From NCBI GenBank assembly GCA_012730105.1, contig JAAYBJ010000327.1, positions 1 through 54,248 on the forward strand: a DNA stretch of 54,248 nucleotides. Reading direction: 5' to 3'. Numbering within the stretch: position 1 is the first letter of the stretch; every line of letters begins with the position of its first letter. The notes beneath the pieces were generated by a model. That model did no database searches. It was not told the origin of the DNA and saw only the letters and a program-made list of their open reading frames with translations. The translations under genes were made by a program, and so were the position numbers. This document shows, piece after piece, positions 8,601 through 16,195 of the stretch. The stretch comes from Candidatus Hydrogenedentota bacterium (GTDB lineage Bacteria > Hydrogenedentota > Hydrogenedentia > Hydrogenedentales > CAITNO01).

Positions 8601-9572
8601 TATGGTGATTGGCCGTTATTGGGGGATAAACTGGAAGGCACATGGAATGTGTCTTTTAGGCGCGAACTTGATATGACTAACGATAGCCGTTTGTTTAAGA
8701 TGATTCCAACGGACTGTCCGTTATACGAAGGGAAAATGATTTGGTTGTTTGACAGCCATTATGAGAATCCGCGATATTGGCTAGACAAAAGGCAAATTGA
8801 AGAAGCGCTAGGTGATAGCGCATGGGAGGGCAGTTGCTTTAGATTGGGATTTAGGGACGTGGCTGCCAGTACGAACGAACGTACATTAATTGTTTCAATT
8901 CTCCCACGTGTGTGGTACGGACACACGATGGCAACAGTCCAACCGTATCACCCGGAAAAGATGCGGGGCGGGCCAAATGAGTTTTCTAGCATTTGGCTAG
9001 TCTGTTTCTTGGGCAGTTTCTGTATAGACTATCTGATACGGCAAAAAGTAACGAATCATATGAGTTATCACTACATGAACTCGTTGCCTATTCCGAGAAA
9101 TCAAGATTCTTTAATGTGGAAAACTAACTCTTCATTGGTTTGTCGTGCCTTCAGGTTGTTATGTGTTAGCGATTCGTTTAAATCATTGTGGGATAGCGTG
9201 TTTTCTATTAAGTGGCAGTCTCCTGAATTTTGGTATCCTGCTTCGTCCACCATCGACACTTACGGCCCCTCTCACGAATGTGACATCCGGCGCCGATTGC
9301 GGGATGAAGCGGCAAAGCTTACGCCCGAGTGGGGCCCTCATTGCGGTGTGCATGACCGTCTTCCCGATAGGCGGGATACGGGTGACCGGGCGCAGTTGCG
9401 GGCGGAGATAGATGCCTATGTGGCGCATCTGTACGGCCTGAACCGGGAAGATTTCGCCTACATCCTGGACACCTTCCCGGTATTGTGCCGAAAAGAAGAG
9501 CAGGCCTTTGGCGAGTTTAAGTCGAAACGGAAATGCCTGGAGGAATACGACAGGATAGGGGGAATATTGTAG
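5634..9572 (+). CDS. pglX: PglX-type adenine-specific DNA methyltransferase (BREX-like)
   Basis: A 1,312-residue N6-adenine methyltransferase of the PglX/Eco57I type. In BREX it marks host DNA so that unmodified phage DNA can be told apart. The open frame extends upstream, but ATG 5634 makes an ATGA overlap with the previous gene. The N-terminal ~200 residues contain NWGILTDGARWRLY, typical of type IIG-like proteins, but no clear PD-(D/E)XK triad, so this looks like a methylase without cutting activity. SAM-binding motif I is DPAMGSGHFLV near residue 526; catalytic motif IV is NPPW near 777. The target-recognition region follows (MTNDSRLF, YHYMNSLPIP). From about 8575 to 9240 the DNA is visibly AT-richer than both flanks: one 60-base line inside is 37% GC, against 78% and 60% in lines on either side. 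This suggests an exchanged recognition domain. Confidence 0.88.
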   Translation: MKNHGLCSSFFIEDLKSQSCLDDAAGGRMASLAQTWRTRRMDSADTLWDTFLKQAVSYLEFVPPNQPDGQCLYLLYEDWNYENCIAVLYIVPPDGDLDDRAVGRFHPAKLLARLEERRLNWGILTDGARWRLYSAKSSRPFEDYVELSLAEALGNRDEAEYGLFERFFHKDSFLPETPDAIATAESKAAAGVYICRLDRDRLQSEAVLEARVKKPFLCQVDETLQYLCNGFIQDTPKTGPEYTEDERAEIFESAVKLLYRCLFLFYAEARRLLPSDANKAEVYRQHGIRALCREAHAFRWGRRRDVDQYDLWQHLKGLIAAVNEGDPEYGVMGYNGGLFDDSEERFLGAHRLRNDFMARALYLMAYVEPLDNADEEYEIPYEDLEVRHLGELYENILEYTVMLADADRIRRRTRKGVELLLATEAVKQPGDALIRKGDVFFGASAFERKQTGSYYTPESLVRFLNRKSIVGPLRERFDAACRERFEAFLARANAGGGEESQCGAAQAAASLVDSFVWEEVLRFKVCDPAMGSGHFLVDASNQMAALVVRLLAEIPDVPGLRAEVSSDPNVWRRLVTRHCLYGVDLNPLAVTLAKLSLWLNCFASDHRLTFLDHHLRHGNSLIGIRFLAQLRRLPPRKKDKKQDDGQAPLFDYDAFGDALQRAAHTVAEIAAMAEDDTEKQKGAFEEAREETARRLRPLADLYTAYLMDGAMTPETYHLLFQALAKGRSGDVLTDPKLLLAFDRVQDLARRHHFFHFPLEFPDVFGEEDGGGFTATVGNPPWDIVKPNSQEFFSNYDPDFRSYDKQQANEAAERLMKEHPAIAEKWREYGASFEEQSAYFKEPGAYAALGKGDINTYKIFLERFFALLCPGGHMGIVTPSGLYTDAGTLPLRSLFFEQSQVQFLYCFENRWPTIFPAVDGRFKFILFAAVKGGMTRKFKTAFMEHDPERLPAIDAQAMEMTLEQVKKFSPDTFSIMEFNHQRDIKITEKIYGDWPLLGDKLEGTWNVSFRRELDMTNDSRLFKMIPTDCPLYEGKMIWLFDSHYENPRYWLDKRQIEEALGDSAWEGSCFRLGFRDVAASTNERTLIVSILPRVWYGHTMATVQPYHPEKMRGGPNEFSSIWLVCFLGSFCIDYLIRQKVTNHMSYHYMNSLPIPRNQDSLMWKTNSSLVCRAFRLLCVSDSFKSLWDSVFSIKWQSPEFWYPASSTIDTYGPSHECDIRRRLRDEAAKLTPEWGPHCGVHDRLPDRRDTGDRAQLRAEIDAYVAHLYGLNREDFAYILDTFPVLCRKEEQAFGEFKSKRKCLEEYDRIGGIL

Positions 9573-9748
9573 GATGAAGGATGGATAGCAATTTAACATA
9601 GGGAATGAAGAAAGGATGTCACGCATGGTTGCTTTTGTTATCTGCACTTTTAGACGGGCGGATGTTTGTAACGGCAATGGATGAATGACATTAGGACAAG
9701 ACGCACTTCGACGCGCCTTTTATGCGATGAACTGATAGAGGTAGCGAC

Positions 9749-12700
9749 ATGGCAACAATAGCGGAAGTAGTGAAACTGAAGTCGGGCTATGCGAACTTCG
9801 TACACTTGAAGAGCGCTTTTGAAGAGACCCGGGAGAATGCGGATAGGATGGCGATGTACCGTCCGACAACAGCGCACCGCCGCGCTTTTGAACGGATATG
9901 CCGGGGCTTGTTTAATCCGGCCGACAAGAAGTTCTATCTGCTTAGCGGCTCTTACGGCACGGGCAAGTCGCATTTGTGCCTGATGTTGGCCAATTTTCTG
10001 AGCCGGTCCAGCGCGGACCCGGAGATCAAGGGGTTTTACGAGAACTATACCCGGTTGGACGCGGAGCAGGCACAACTGCTCCGGAACATCCGCAAGGACG
10101 GCCAATACCTGGTGGCTATCTGCGATTTTTATTCGGGGCGGCGTTTTGAGGATGTGGTGCTCAAAGCCGTGTTTGACGCCTGCGCCGCCCGCGGCCTGGA
10201 CACGGGTATCGCCACGGAATACGACGAGGCGGAGCGTCAACTGGAGGCCTGGGAAAAAGCGGGGAAAGCGGGCGGCATCCGCAACTTCTACGAGGATTTC
10301 GGCAAGGCGCTGGAGGCGGTGCAACCGGGGATTTCAACGGCGCAGTTGCGGACGGGGCTGCGGGACTTTAATTCGGAATCGCTGGAACAGTTCCGGACCG
10401 CCTTCAAGGCCGCCATGGGGGGCCTCGAGTTCCAGCCCCAGTCAGGCAACCTCATTCCCATTCTGCAGCGGCTGGTGCGCAGCGATTCCTTCAAGAAGCG
10501 CTTCAAGGGCCTGGCCGTGTTTTTTGACGAATTCGGTTTTACCCTCGAACGCGCCGCCTATTCCAAGGACGTGCTGCAGGGGTTCATGGAAACCTTGTGC
10601 AAGAACGAGGCGAACGTGATGTTCGTGGGTTGCATCCACAAGGACTTCAAGGCCTACGCGGACCGCCTGAACCAGGCGGATGCGGCGGTCATGAGCGCCC
10701 GTCTTACCCAGGTGGACTTGCTCAACGAGGGCATCGAGGAGATTATCGGCGCGATTGTAGAGACCGAAAAGACATCGCCTGTCTGGACACAGCAGATCGT
10801 GCCCAAGATCGGGGTGTTCGACCAACTGGTGCCCGTCTGCAAATCGCTGAACCTGTTCCCATGGATTGAGGATGCGAAACGGATTCGGAAGCGGGTGCTC
10901 GAGGACATCTACGGTGTGCACCCCATGGCCCTGTCGTGCCTGCTGAAACTGTCCTCGGAGATCGGTTCCGACGCGCGCAGCGCCTTTTCCTTCTTCTCGG
11001 GCGATGTGGGAAAGGAAGCGGGCTCGTATGCGGCGTTTATCGAATCGGCCGACATCATCGCCGCCGGAGGACAACTAAACCTGTATACGGTGGACCGCTT
11101 GTTCGCCTTTTTCGAGAAGGAACTGTCGCCCAAATCCCATGATCTGCGGGACAGACAGCGGCGTTGCGTGAACGGGTATTACGCGAGTTTGGACGCGTTG
11201 CTGAAAGCGTCAAGCCAGGAATTGTTCGACGCCGAACAGGGCCCGCGGGTCTTGCTGCTCAAGATGGTGCTTCTCTACGACCTGTGTTCGGTTCCGGCCA
11301 CGGTCGAAAACATCCAGTTCGGCCGCTACTGCCTGAGCGCCGCGGAAAAGAACGCGGTGAAAGCGGGCCTGGATGACTTGGTGAAGAAGGGCGCCCTCTT
11401 TTTCCGCCGCCAATCAAAGACCTATGAGTTGGCGGTCAGCACGGGGGAGGACTGTTATGAAATGATCGAGCAGTATATCGCCGTGCCCGAGAACGCGCCG
11501 GATGTCCTGCGGGCCATGCAGATCGAGGGACGCGCCGAGCTGTTGCAGGACGCCAAGGGCTACAACCTGCCTTTCAGCGAGGACAAGAAGTATAAAATCC
11601 ATCTGGCGCTGGCCAGAGACCTTGGGACGGACTATTGGGAAAGCCTGTTGAGCCAATGGATAACCTATAACGGCGGCAATCAGGGATATGACGTGATAGT
11701 GGTGCATGTCCTTTGCGAGGAGGAGCCGGACATTGCCCAGGCCCGGGCGGCCGTGGCGTCCATTCCGTCGCCCCATATTGCCGTGGCGGTTCCCCACGAA
11801 CCCCTGCCCTTTATGGACACCCTGCTGCGCGCGCGGGCTTGCCGGCATTATCTTGAAGGGGGGCATGGCAGTCAATTGGCGGTGCAGACGGAATCGCGCT
11901 TTCGGGACTTGCTTGAAAGTGGTCAAGATGGCTATGCAACGCAGATCCAACGGTATATGAGAGACCTTCTGGAAGGGGAAAACGCCTGTTGGTATACGGA
12001 GGCGGGCAGGGTGCTCGTGGATCGTCCCAAACAGGCGCACAAGCCTGCTGATATGCTGTGCGAACAGTTGTATACCCGGCGTTGCCGCATAAAGCACCCG
12101 GATCTCAATTGGTGCCATGATACAAAATGGCGCACAGGCAAGAATATTGCGCTGAAGCAAGCCGTAAACCACCTGCTGGATGCGGACCGGGTTTTCATCG
12201 ACAACGGCAATCCCGATAATCACGGGGAAAAACGGTATCTTGAAAAGGTGTTACTCAAGGGGGCGGGCGCCCTGCGCAAGACCGGCGCCGAGGGACAGCT
12301 CACCTACTTTGCCTGCGATTGCGACCCCGATAAAATCTCGGATGATTTCCCGGTGTTGCGGGAATTGTGCTTGCGCCTGTCAAGGCTGCCCGCGGGGGAA
12401 GCCTTGAACTTGGGCGGTTTCCTGGCCGAAATGCGGATGCCGCCTTTCGGTGCCGGAGGGAATGCCCTTATGCTGGCGCTGGCCCATGTTGTTCGGGGAT
12501 ATGGCGAGAGGCTCACCCTATATACGGATTCCACCCGTGCCGATCTCTGTGTGATTCGTTCCTATGAAAATCTGGCGGCGATTGTCGGTGATCCTGCGTC
12601 AAAGGCGGTAATGGGAGTGCGCCGTGTCACCCAAGCCCAAATGGCCTATGTTGACCTGATCGCCAAGGCGGTGGACGCCCCGCCCCTCAGGCATGGCGAA

Positions 12701-13768
12701 GCCCGAACCCTGAACCAGGTCTATGACGCCCTGCAGGGATGGTGGAATGCCATACCGCCGGTGGCGCGGATACCGGAACTCTACGCGCCCCAGGAGCAAA
12801 AGGAGATCAAAGCATTTGTGTCGGCAATGACGTCCGGGCTGTGTGCCGGGGAAGACCGGTTCGAATTCCTGCTGGTCCGGCTGCCGGCCCTGTATGCCGG
12901 GGCGGCGGTGGACAACGCAATGACTGAAGAGCACGCGAAAAGGTACGCCGAGGCTTTCGCGGCAGATGTGAAACGTCTGGCCGACGGCCGCCGGCGGGCC
13001 TGCACACGGCTGGCGGAAGTCGTGTGCCCGGTCTTTGGCGCTAAAGGCGACATGGTCGCCTGCGGAAGGGCCATAACCACGTGGTATGAGCGCCTCAATC
13101 CGGGACAGCGCGATCCGAATCGCTACACACTTGAAGAGGCCGGTCATTTGCTCCGGCGCCTGGAAAGCCACGGCATGGACTTTGAAACGATGCTAACCTG
13201 CCAGTTATCCGCCGATTACGGCTTCTCGCACATGAATGAGTGGACCCGGTTGTATATTGATGAATTCGCTGCCAAGATCAAGCAGGCCAAGGAAGAGATA
13301 GACAATGCAAAGCCCCTGGTGCCCAAGCCGGACATCAAGAAAAGTGTTATCGAGATTCAGGCGGCGGCGCCCAAACCGGTAGAGGTGCCTGAAGGAGCGA
13401 AAACATTATGCTATACAACAGAAGACAATGATACCGAAACGCGGGTCTTGCGGGAAGAGGCGCCTCTCGACCTGGCCGGGGTATTGGGCGGCCAACCCTC
13501 GTGTACCGTCACAATGTGGGCTGAAGACAATGAAGGCAACCGCAGCGAACAAGTGGTTGTAAAACTGGAAAGCAAGGAACGAAAATACGATATTCAGGTC
13601 AAGAAGGATCTTTTTGACGAGGAAGTAACCTTTAAGTGTCCCGGAGACATCGGTTCGTTTGTCGCTGCGCTCAAGTCGCTCTTGAAATTCGGCTGCGATA
13701 GAAAAATCATCTCCAAAGCCCAACGCGAGGCGGTGGAAGCGGCCATTAACAATCAGTTGACAAAGTGA
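9749..13768 (+). CDS. brxC: BrxC/PglY-family large P-loop ATPase
   Basis: A 1,339-residue ATPase. A Walker A motif, GSYGTGKSHLCL, lies at about residues 65-76, followed by the conserved family stretch VAICDFYSGRRFEDVVL. A hydrophobic strand ending in FFDEFGF near residue 256 is the likely Walker B (DE). The rest is a long helical body, with a Lys/Pro-rich linker near 1190 and a beta-rich C-terminal tail. Size and Walker A position fit BrxC/PglY, the large ATPase thought to assemble with methylase and PglZ in BREX. The start is ATG 9749 with GAGGTAG just upstream. A 176-base gap separates it from PglX, the only sizeable gap in the operon, so an internal promoter is possible. The next gene begins ten bases after its stop. 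Confidence 0.82.
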   Translation: MATIAEVVKLKSGYANFVHLKSAFEETRENADRMAMYRPTTAHRRAFERICRGLFNPADKKFYLLSGSYGTGKSHLCLMLANFLSRSSADPEIKGFYENYTRLDAEQAQLLRNIRKDGQYLVAICDFYSGRRFEDVVLKAVFDACAARGLDTGIATEYDEAERQLEAWEKAGKAGGIRNFYEDFGKALEAVQPGISTAQLRTGLRDFNSESLEQFRTAFKAAMGGLEFQPQSGNLIPILQRLVRSDSFKKRFKGLAVFFDEFGFTLERAAYSKDVLQGFMETLCKNEANVMFVGCIHKDFKAYADRLNQADAAVMSARLTQVDLLNEGIEEIIGAIVETEKTSPVWTQQIVPKIGVFDQLVPVCKSLNLFPWIEDAKRIRKRVLEDIYGVHPMALSCLLKLSSEIGSDARSAFSFFSGDVGKEAGSYAAFIESADIIAAGGQLNLYTVDRLFAFFEKELSPKSHDLRDRQRRCVNGYYASLDALLKASSQELFDAEQGPRVLLLKMVLLYDLCSVPATVENIQFGRYCLSAAEKNAVKAGLDDLVKKGALFFRRQSKTYELAVSTGEDCYEMIEQYIAVPENAPDVLRAMQIEGRAELLQDAKGYNLPFSEDKKYKIHLALARDLGTDYWESLLSQWITYNGGNQGYDVIVVHVLCEEEPDIAQARAAVASIPSPHIAVAVPHEPLPFMDTLLRARACRHYLEGGHGSQLAVQTESRFRDLLESGQDGYATQIQRYMRDLLEGENACWYTEAGRVLVDRPKQAHKPADMLCEQLYTRRCRIKHPDLNWCHDTKWRTGKNIALKQAVNHLLDADRVFIDNGNPDNHGEKRYLEKVLLKGAGALRKTGAEGQLTYFACDCDPDKISDDFPVLRELCLRLSRLPAGEALNLGGFLAEMRMPPFGAGGNALMLALAHVVRGYGERLTLYTDSTRADLCVIRSYENLAAIVGDPASKAVMGVRRVTQAQMAYVDLIAKAVDAPPLRHGEARTLNQVYDALQGWWNAIPPVARIPELYAPQEQKEIKAFVSAMTSGLCAGEDRFEFLLVRLPALYAGAAVDNAMTEEHAKRYAEAFAADVKRLADGRRRACTRLAEVVCPVFGAKGDMVACGRAITTWYERLNPGQRDPNRYTLEEAGHLLRRLESHGMDFETMLTCQLSADYGFSHMNEWTRLYIDEFAAKIKQAKEEIDNAKPLVPKPDIKKSVIEIQAAAPKPVEVPEGAKTLCYTTEDNDTETRVLREEAPLDLAGVLGGQPSCTVTMWAEDNEGNRSEQVVVKLESKERKYDIQVKKDLFDEEVTFKCPGDIGSFVAALKSLLKFGCDRKIISKAQREAVEAAINNQLTK

Positions 13769-13778
13769 GTAACAGTCT

Positions 13779-16181
13779 GTGAACAGGACAAATCCAAATC
13801 CCGTAGAGGTTGCCTACATTGGTGATTTCGATGGCTCACCGCTGCCGGACACCCTGGTTGTGGCGACAGACACCGATTATGTAAAGGTGTGCGCGGCTCT
13901 GGCCCGTGTTGAAGACATGCCCGCGACGGTGTGGGTGCGGAAAAAAAACTATCACGCCTGGTTACGCAATTTCTTGGAACAGACGTGTATTCCTGCCGTT
14001 TTTTCGGAAAAGACGGCCAGAATACTTCTTGCGGAACAATGGCGCGTTTCATTGCCGGAATGGCTGACGGATGCGCTGGTAGTCCAGGATAAATTGTTGT
14101 CTGTTGCGGTTGATGCTGACGCGCCCGCTTCCTTTGAAAACCGCATCCTTTTCCACTTTCTGGGCGGTGCCTTTGAAAACCAAAAGTGTGGCCCGGGCGA
14201 CTTGGCGGCGCTGGCGACACGGCTGGCAGAACCGGAGTCAACGTATTCGCTGAAACAGTACGGAAGCCTGCGCATGGCCTTGAGGGCTAAATGCGAGGGA
14301 TGGGTCCATGCGGCGGTAGAACCCTGGGCGGAGAAACTCATCCCTTTGTTGGTAAACGAGGCGGCTTTGCTCTGGAAGGAATTGACCTGTCTGGCGCTCC
14401 TTCACGGCTATCCGGAGGCGTTGTTGGAATTTGTCATTCCCACGGATCGGCGCCCGGTTCTTCGTAACTTTCCGGTTTCTGCCCTTGACGGCATGGCGTT
14501 GCATCCCGAGGGAGTGGATGAAGCGGTAACACAGATGACCCTCTATTTCCGGGATATTGCCGACGAGGTCTCCAGTCTTGCGGCGTTTCAGATGGTGCTC
14601 GCTTACGTGTCCGGCCGAACACGCCAGGAGTTTCAGCAGATGCGGGCGTTGCTTGATCGCGGGCGTTTCGAAGTCGATATGAAAACAATTCAAGCGTTCC
14701 AGGACCGCTTTAAGCAATGCCCGGGCCTCTCAGAAGGGCAATTGCGCTCGTTGCGCCTGTATGTCGTTCCGAATTCGCCCCGGTTGCAGGAATCGGAGGA
14801 AGTGTGGGACGGGCGGCAGTGGCTGGCGTGGGCGGTGGAAGAATACTTGCCTTACCGGCACTGGCAAGTGGCCCGAAAACATTATGACAGCGCCGTGGAG
14901 CAAACCGTGCAGGCCTTCACGGACTGGTACATAGCGGAATACCTTGCCGTCCACCATGACCCTGATTTAAGCCTGGTGTATGGCCTTGATTCGCTGGCCC
15001 CGCCTAATGAGGCGCCGGGGTTGACGCTGCTGTTGATTATAGACTGCCTGCCGGTGTCGTTCTTCCCCTTGCTGGAAGGCGCGTTGCGGGAGGCGGGATT
15101 CAACCGCCATGCGCTTGGCTATCGTTTTGCGCCGCTGCCTACCGCGACGGCTTACAGCAAGCCCCGCCTGGTGCGGGGGGACTGGTTATTGGACGGGAAA
15201 GACTATCGGAAACTGCTTCAGGAGCGGTCTGACAGCGCGTGGGGCGGCAAGCCAATACTGTATGTGTCGACGTTGAAGGAGCTGGAAGCGTTGCCTCCTC
15301 CCAAGTCCGGGGCTGTGGTGGCGCTTAATCTCTTGGGCGCCGACGAGATCATGCACCGGTGCCTGGAGTCCGATAATCTTACCTATGAAGAGGAATTGGA
15401 ACGATTCTTCGGGCGTGTGGCGGACGGGATTACAGGATTCCTGGAAACAGGGCATTATGACAAAGAGCAGATTGCCCTTCATGTGATTACAGATCATGGC
15501 GCCGCCTGTATTTTGGAGGACGAAAGACGCACGCTGGATTCCTCGGTCATGGCTGCGCTTTTTGCCGACGAGAAGCACCGGTTTGCCCGGATACCAAAAT
15601 CGGAAGCATATAAAACGCCTGCTAACTTGTGGAATCTCGGTTACCGGTTCGAGGATCCTTTTGCGCCTCAAGAAACGGTATTTTTCCTTCCCCGGGGTCA
15701 CAATACCGTGAAGCCACAAAAAAAAGCCTCTTCTTATGCGCATGGCGGCGTGACGCCCGAGGAAGTGATAACGCCCTGTGCCCTCTATAAACTGACTAAA
15801 GCGCAATGGGTAAAACCCGTAGCGCGGTTCATTAATTTGACACAGGATGCATCCAGCGGGCATGCGCGGTTTTATATTCAACGTGTTGTCACGATTGAAA
15901 TAGATATTCAGAACCCCAATCCCGTGGAAGTCCGGCTCGTCCGGGCGAGCGTTACCCGCCCCGAATGTGATTTGCGGGATGTGGCCCTGGCAACCATCCC
16001 GGGGGAAAAGCGGGGTGTGGTACGGCTGGAATGTTTTTTCCAGAGGAAAGCGCTTGGCGAACAGGATATGGAGATCGAGGTAGTCTATGAAATCGGCATT
16101 GAGACCAAAACACTGGCGCTGACATTAAAGAGTGATTTTGTTTCCGCGTTGTCCGGCGGCTTTAGCATCAAAGACCTATAA
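13779..16181 (+). CDS. pglZ: PglZ, alkaline-phosphatase-superfamily BREX protein
   Basis: An 800-residue PglZ-type protein, the signature component of BREX. The metal-site pattern of the phosphatase superfamily is visible in order: IIDCLP (Asp near 422), TATAYSKP (Thr nucleophile candidate near 450), ITDHGA (Asp and His near 571-573) and AHGGVTPEEVITP (metal-binding His near 653). The C-terminal ~130 residues after the phosphatase domain are beta-rich, as in many PglZ proteins. The start is a GTG ten bases after the preceding stop, consistent with one transcript. PglZ is required for BREX activity, but its substrate is unsettled. All expected metal ligands appear present, so the protein is probably functional. 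Confidence 0.9.
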   Translation: MNRTNPNPVEVAYIGDFDGSPLPDTLVVATDTDYVKVCAALARVEDMPATVWVRKKNYHAWLRNFLEQTCIPAVFSEKTARILLAEQWRVSLPEWLTDALVVQDKLLSVAVDADAPASFENRILFHFLGGAFENQKCGPGDLAALATRLAEPESTYSLKQYGSLRMALRAKCEGWVHAAVEPWAEKLIPLLVNEAALLWKELTCLALLHGYPEALLEFVIPTDRRPVLRNFPVSALDGMALHPEGVDEAVTQMTLYFRDIADEVSSLAAFQMVLAYVSGRTRQEFQQMRALLDRGRFEVDMKTIQAFQDRFKQCPGLSEGQLRSLRLYVVPNSPRLQESEEVWDGRQWLAWAVEEYLPYRHWQVARKHYDSAVEQTVQAFTDWYIAEYLAVHHDPDLSLVYGLDSLAPPNEAPGLTLLLIIDCLPVSFFPLLEGALREAGFNRHALGYRFAPLPTATAYSKPRLVRGDWLLDGKDYRKLLQERSDSAWGGKPILYVSTLKELEALPPPKSGAVVALNLLGADEIMHRCLESDNLTYEEELERFFGRVADGITGFLETGHYDKEQIALHVITDHGAACILEDERRTLDSSVMAALFADEKHRFARIPKSEAYKTPANLWNLGYRFEDPFAPQETVFFLPRGHNTVKPQKKASSYAHGGVTPEEVITPCALYKLTKAQWVKPVARFINLTQDASSGHARFYIQRVVTIEIDIQNPNPVEVRLVRASVTRPECDLRDVALATIPGEKRGVVRLECFFQRKALGEQDMEIEVVYEIGIETKTLALTLKSDFVSALSGGFSIKDL

Positions 16182-16195
16182 ATAGGATCAAACCC

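Noticed and set aside
5634-9572. A full type IIG restriction enzyme (cutting plus methylation)
   Set aside because: The N-terminal region lacks a clear D...ExK triad, and the operon context is BREX-like.
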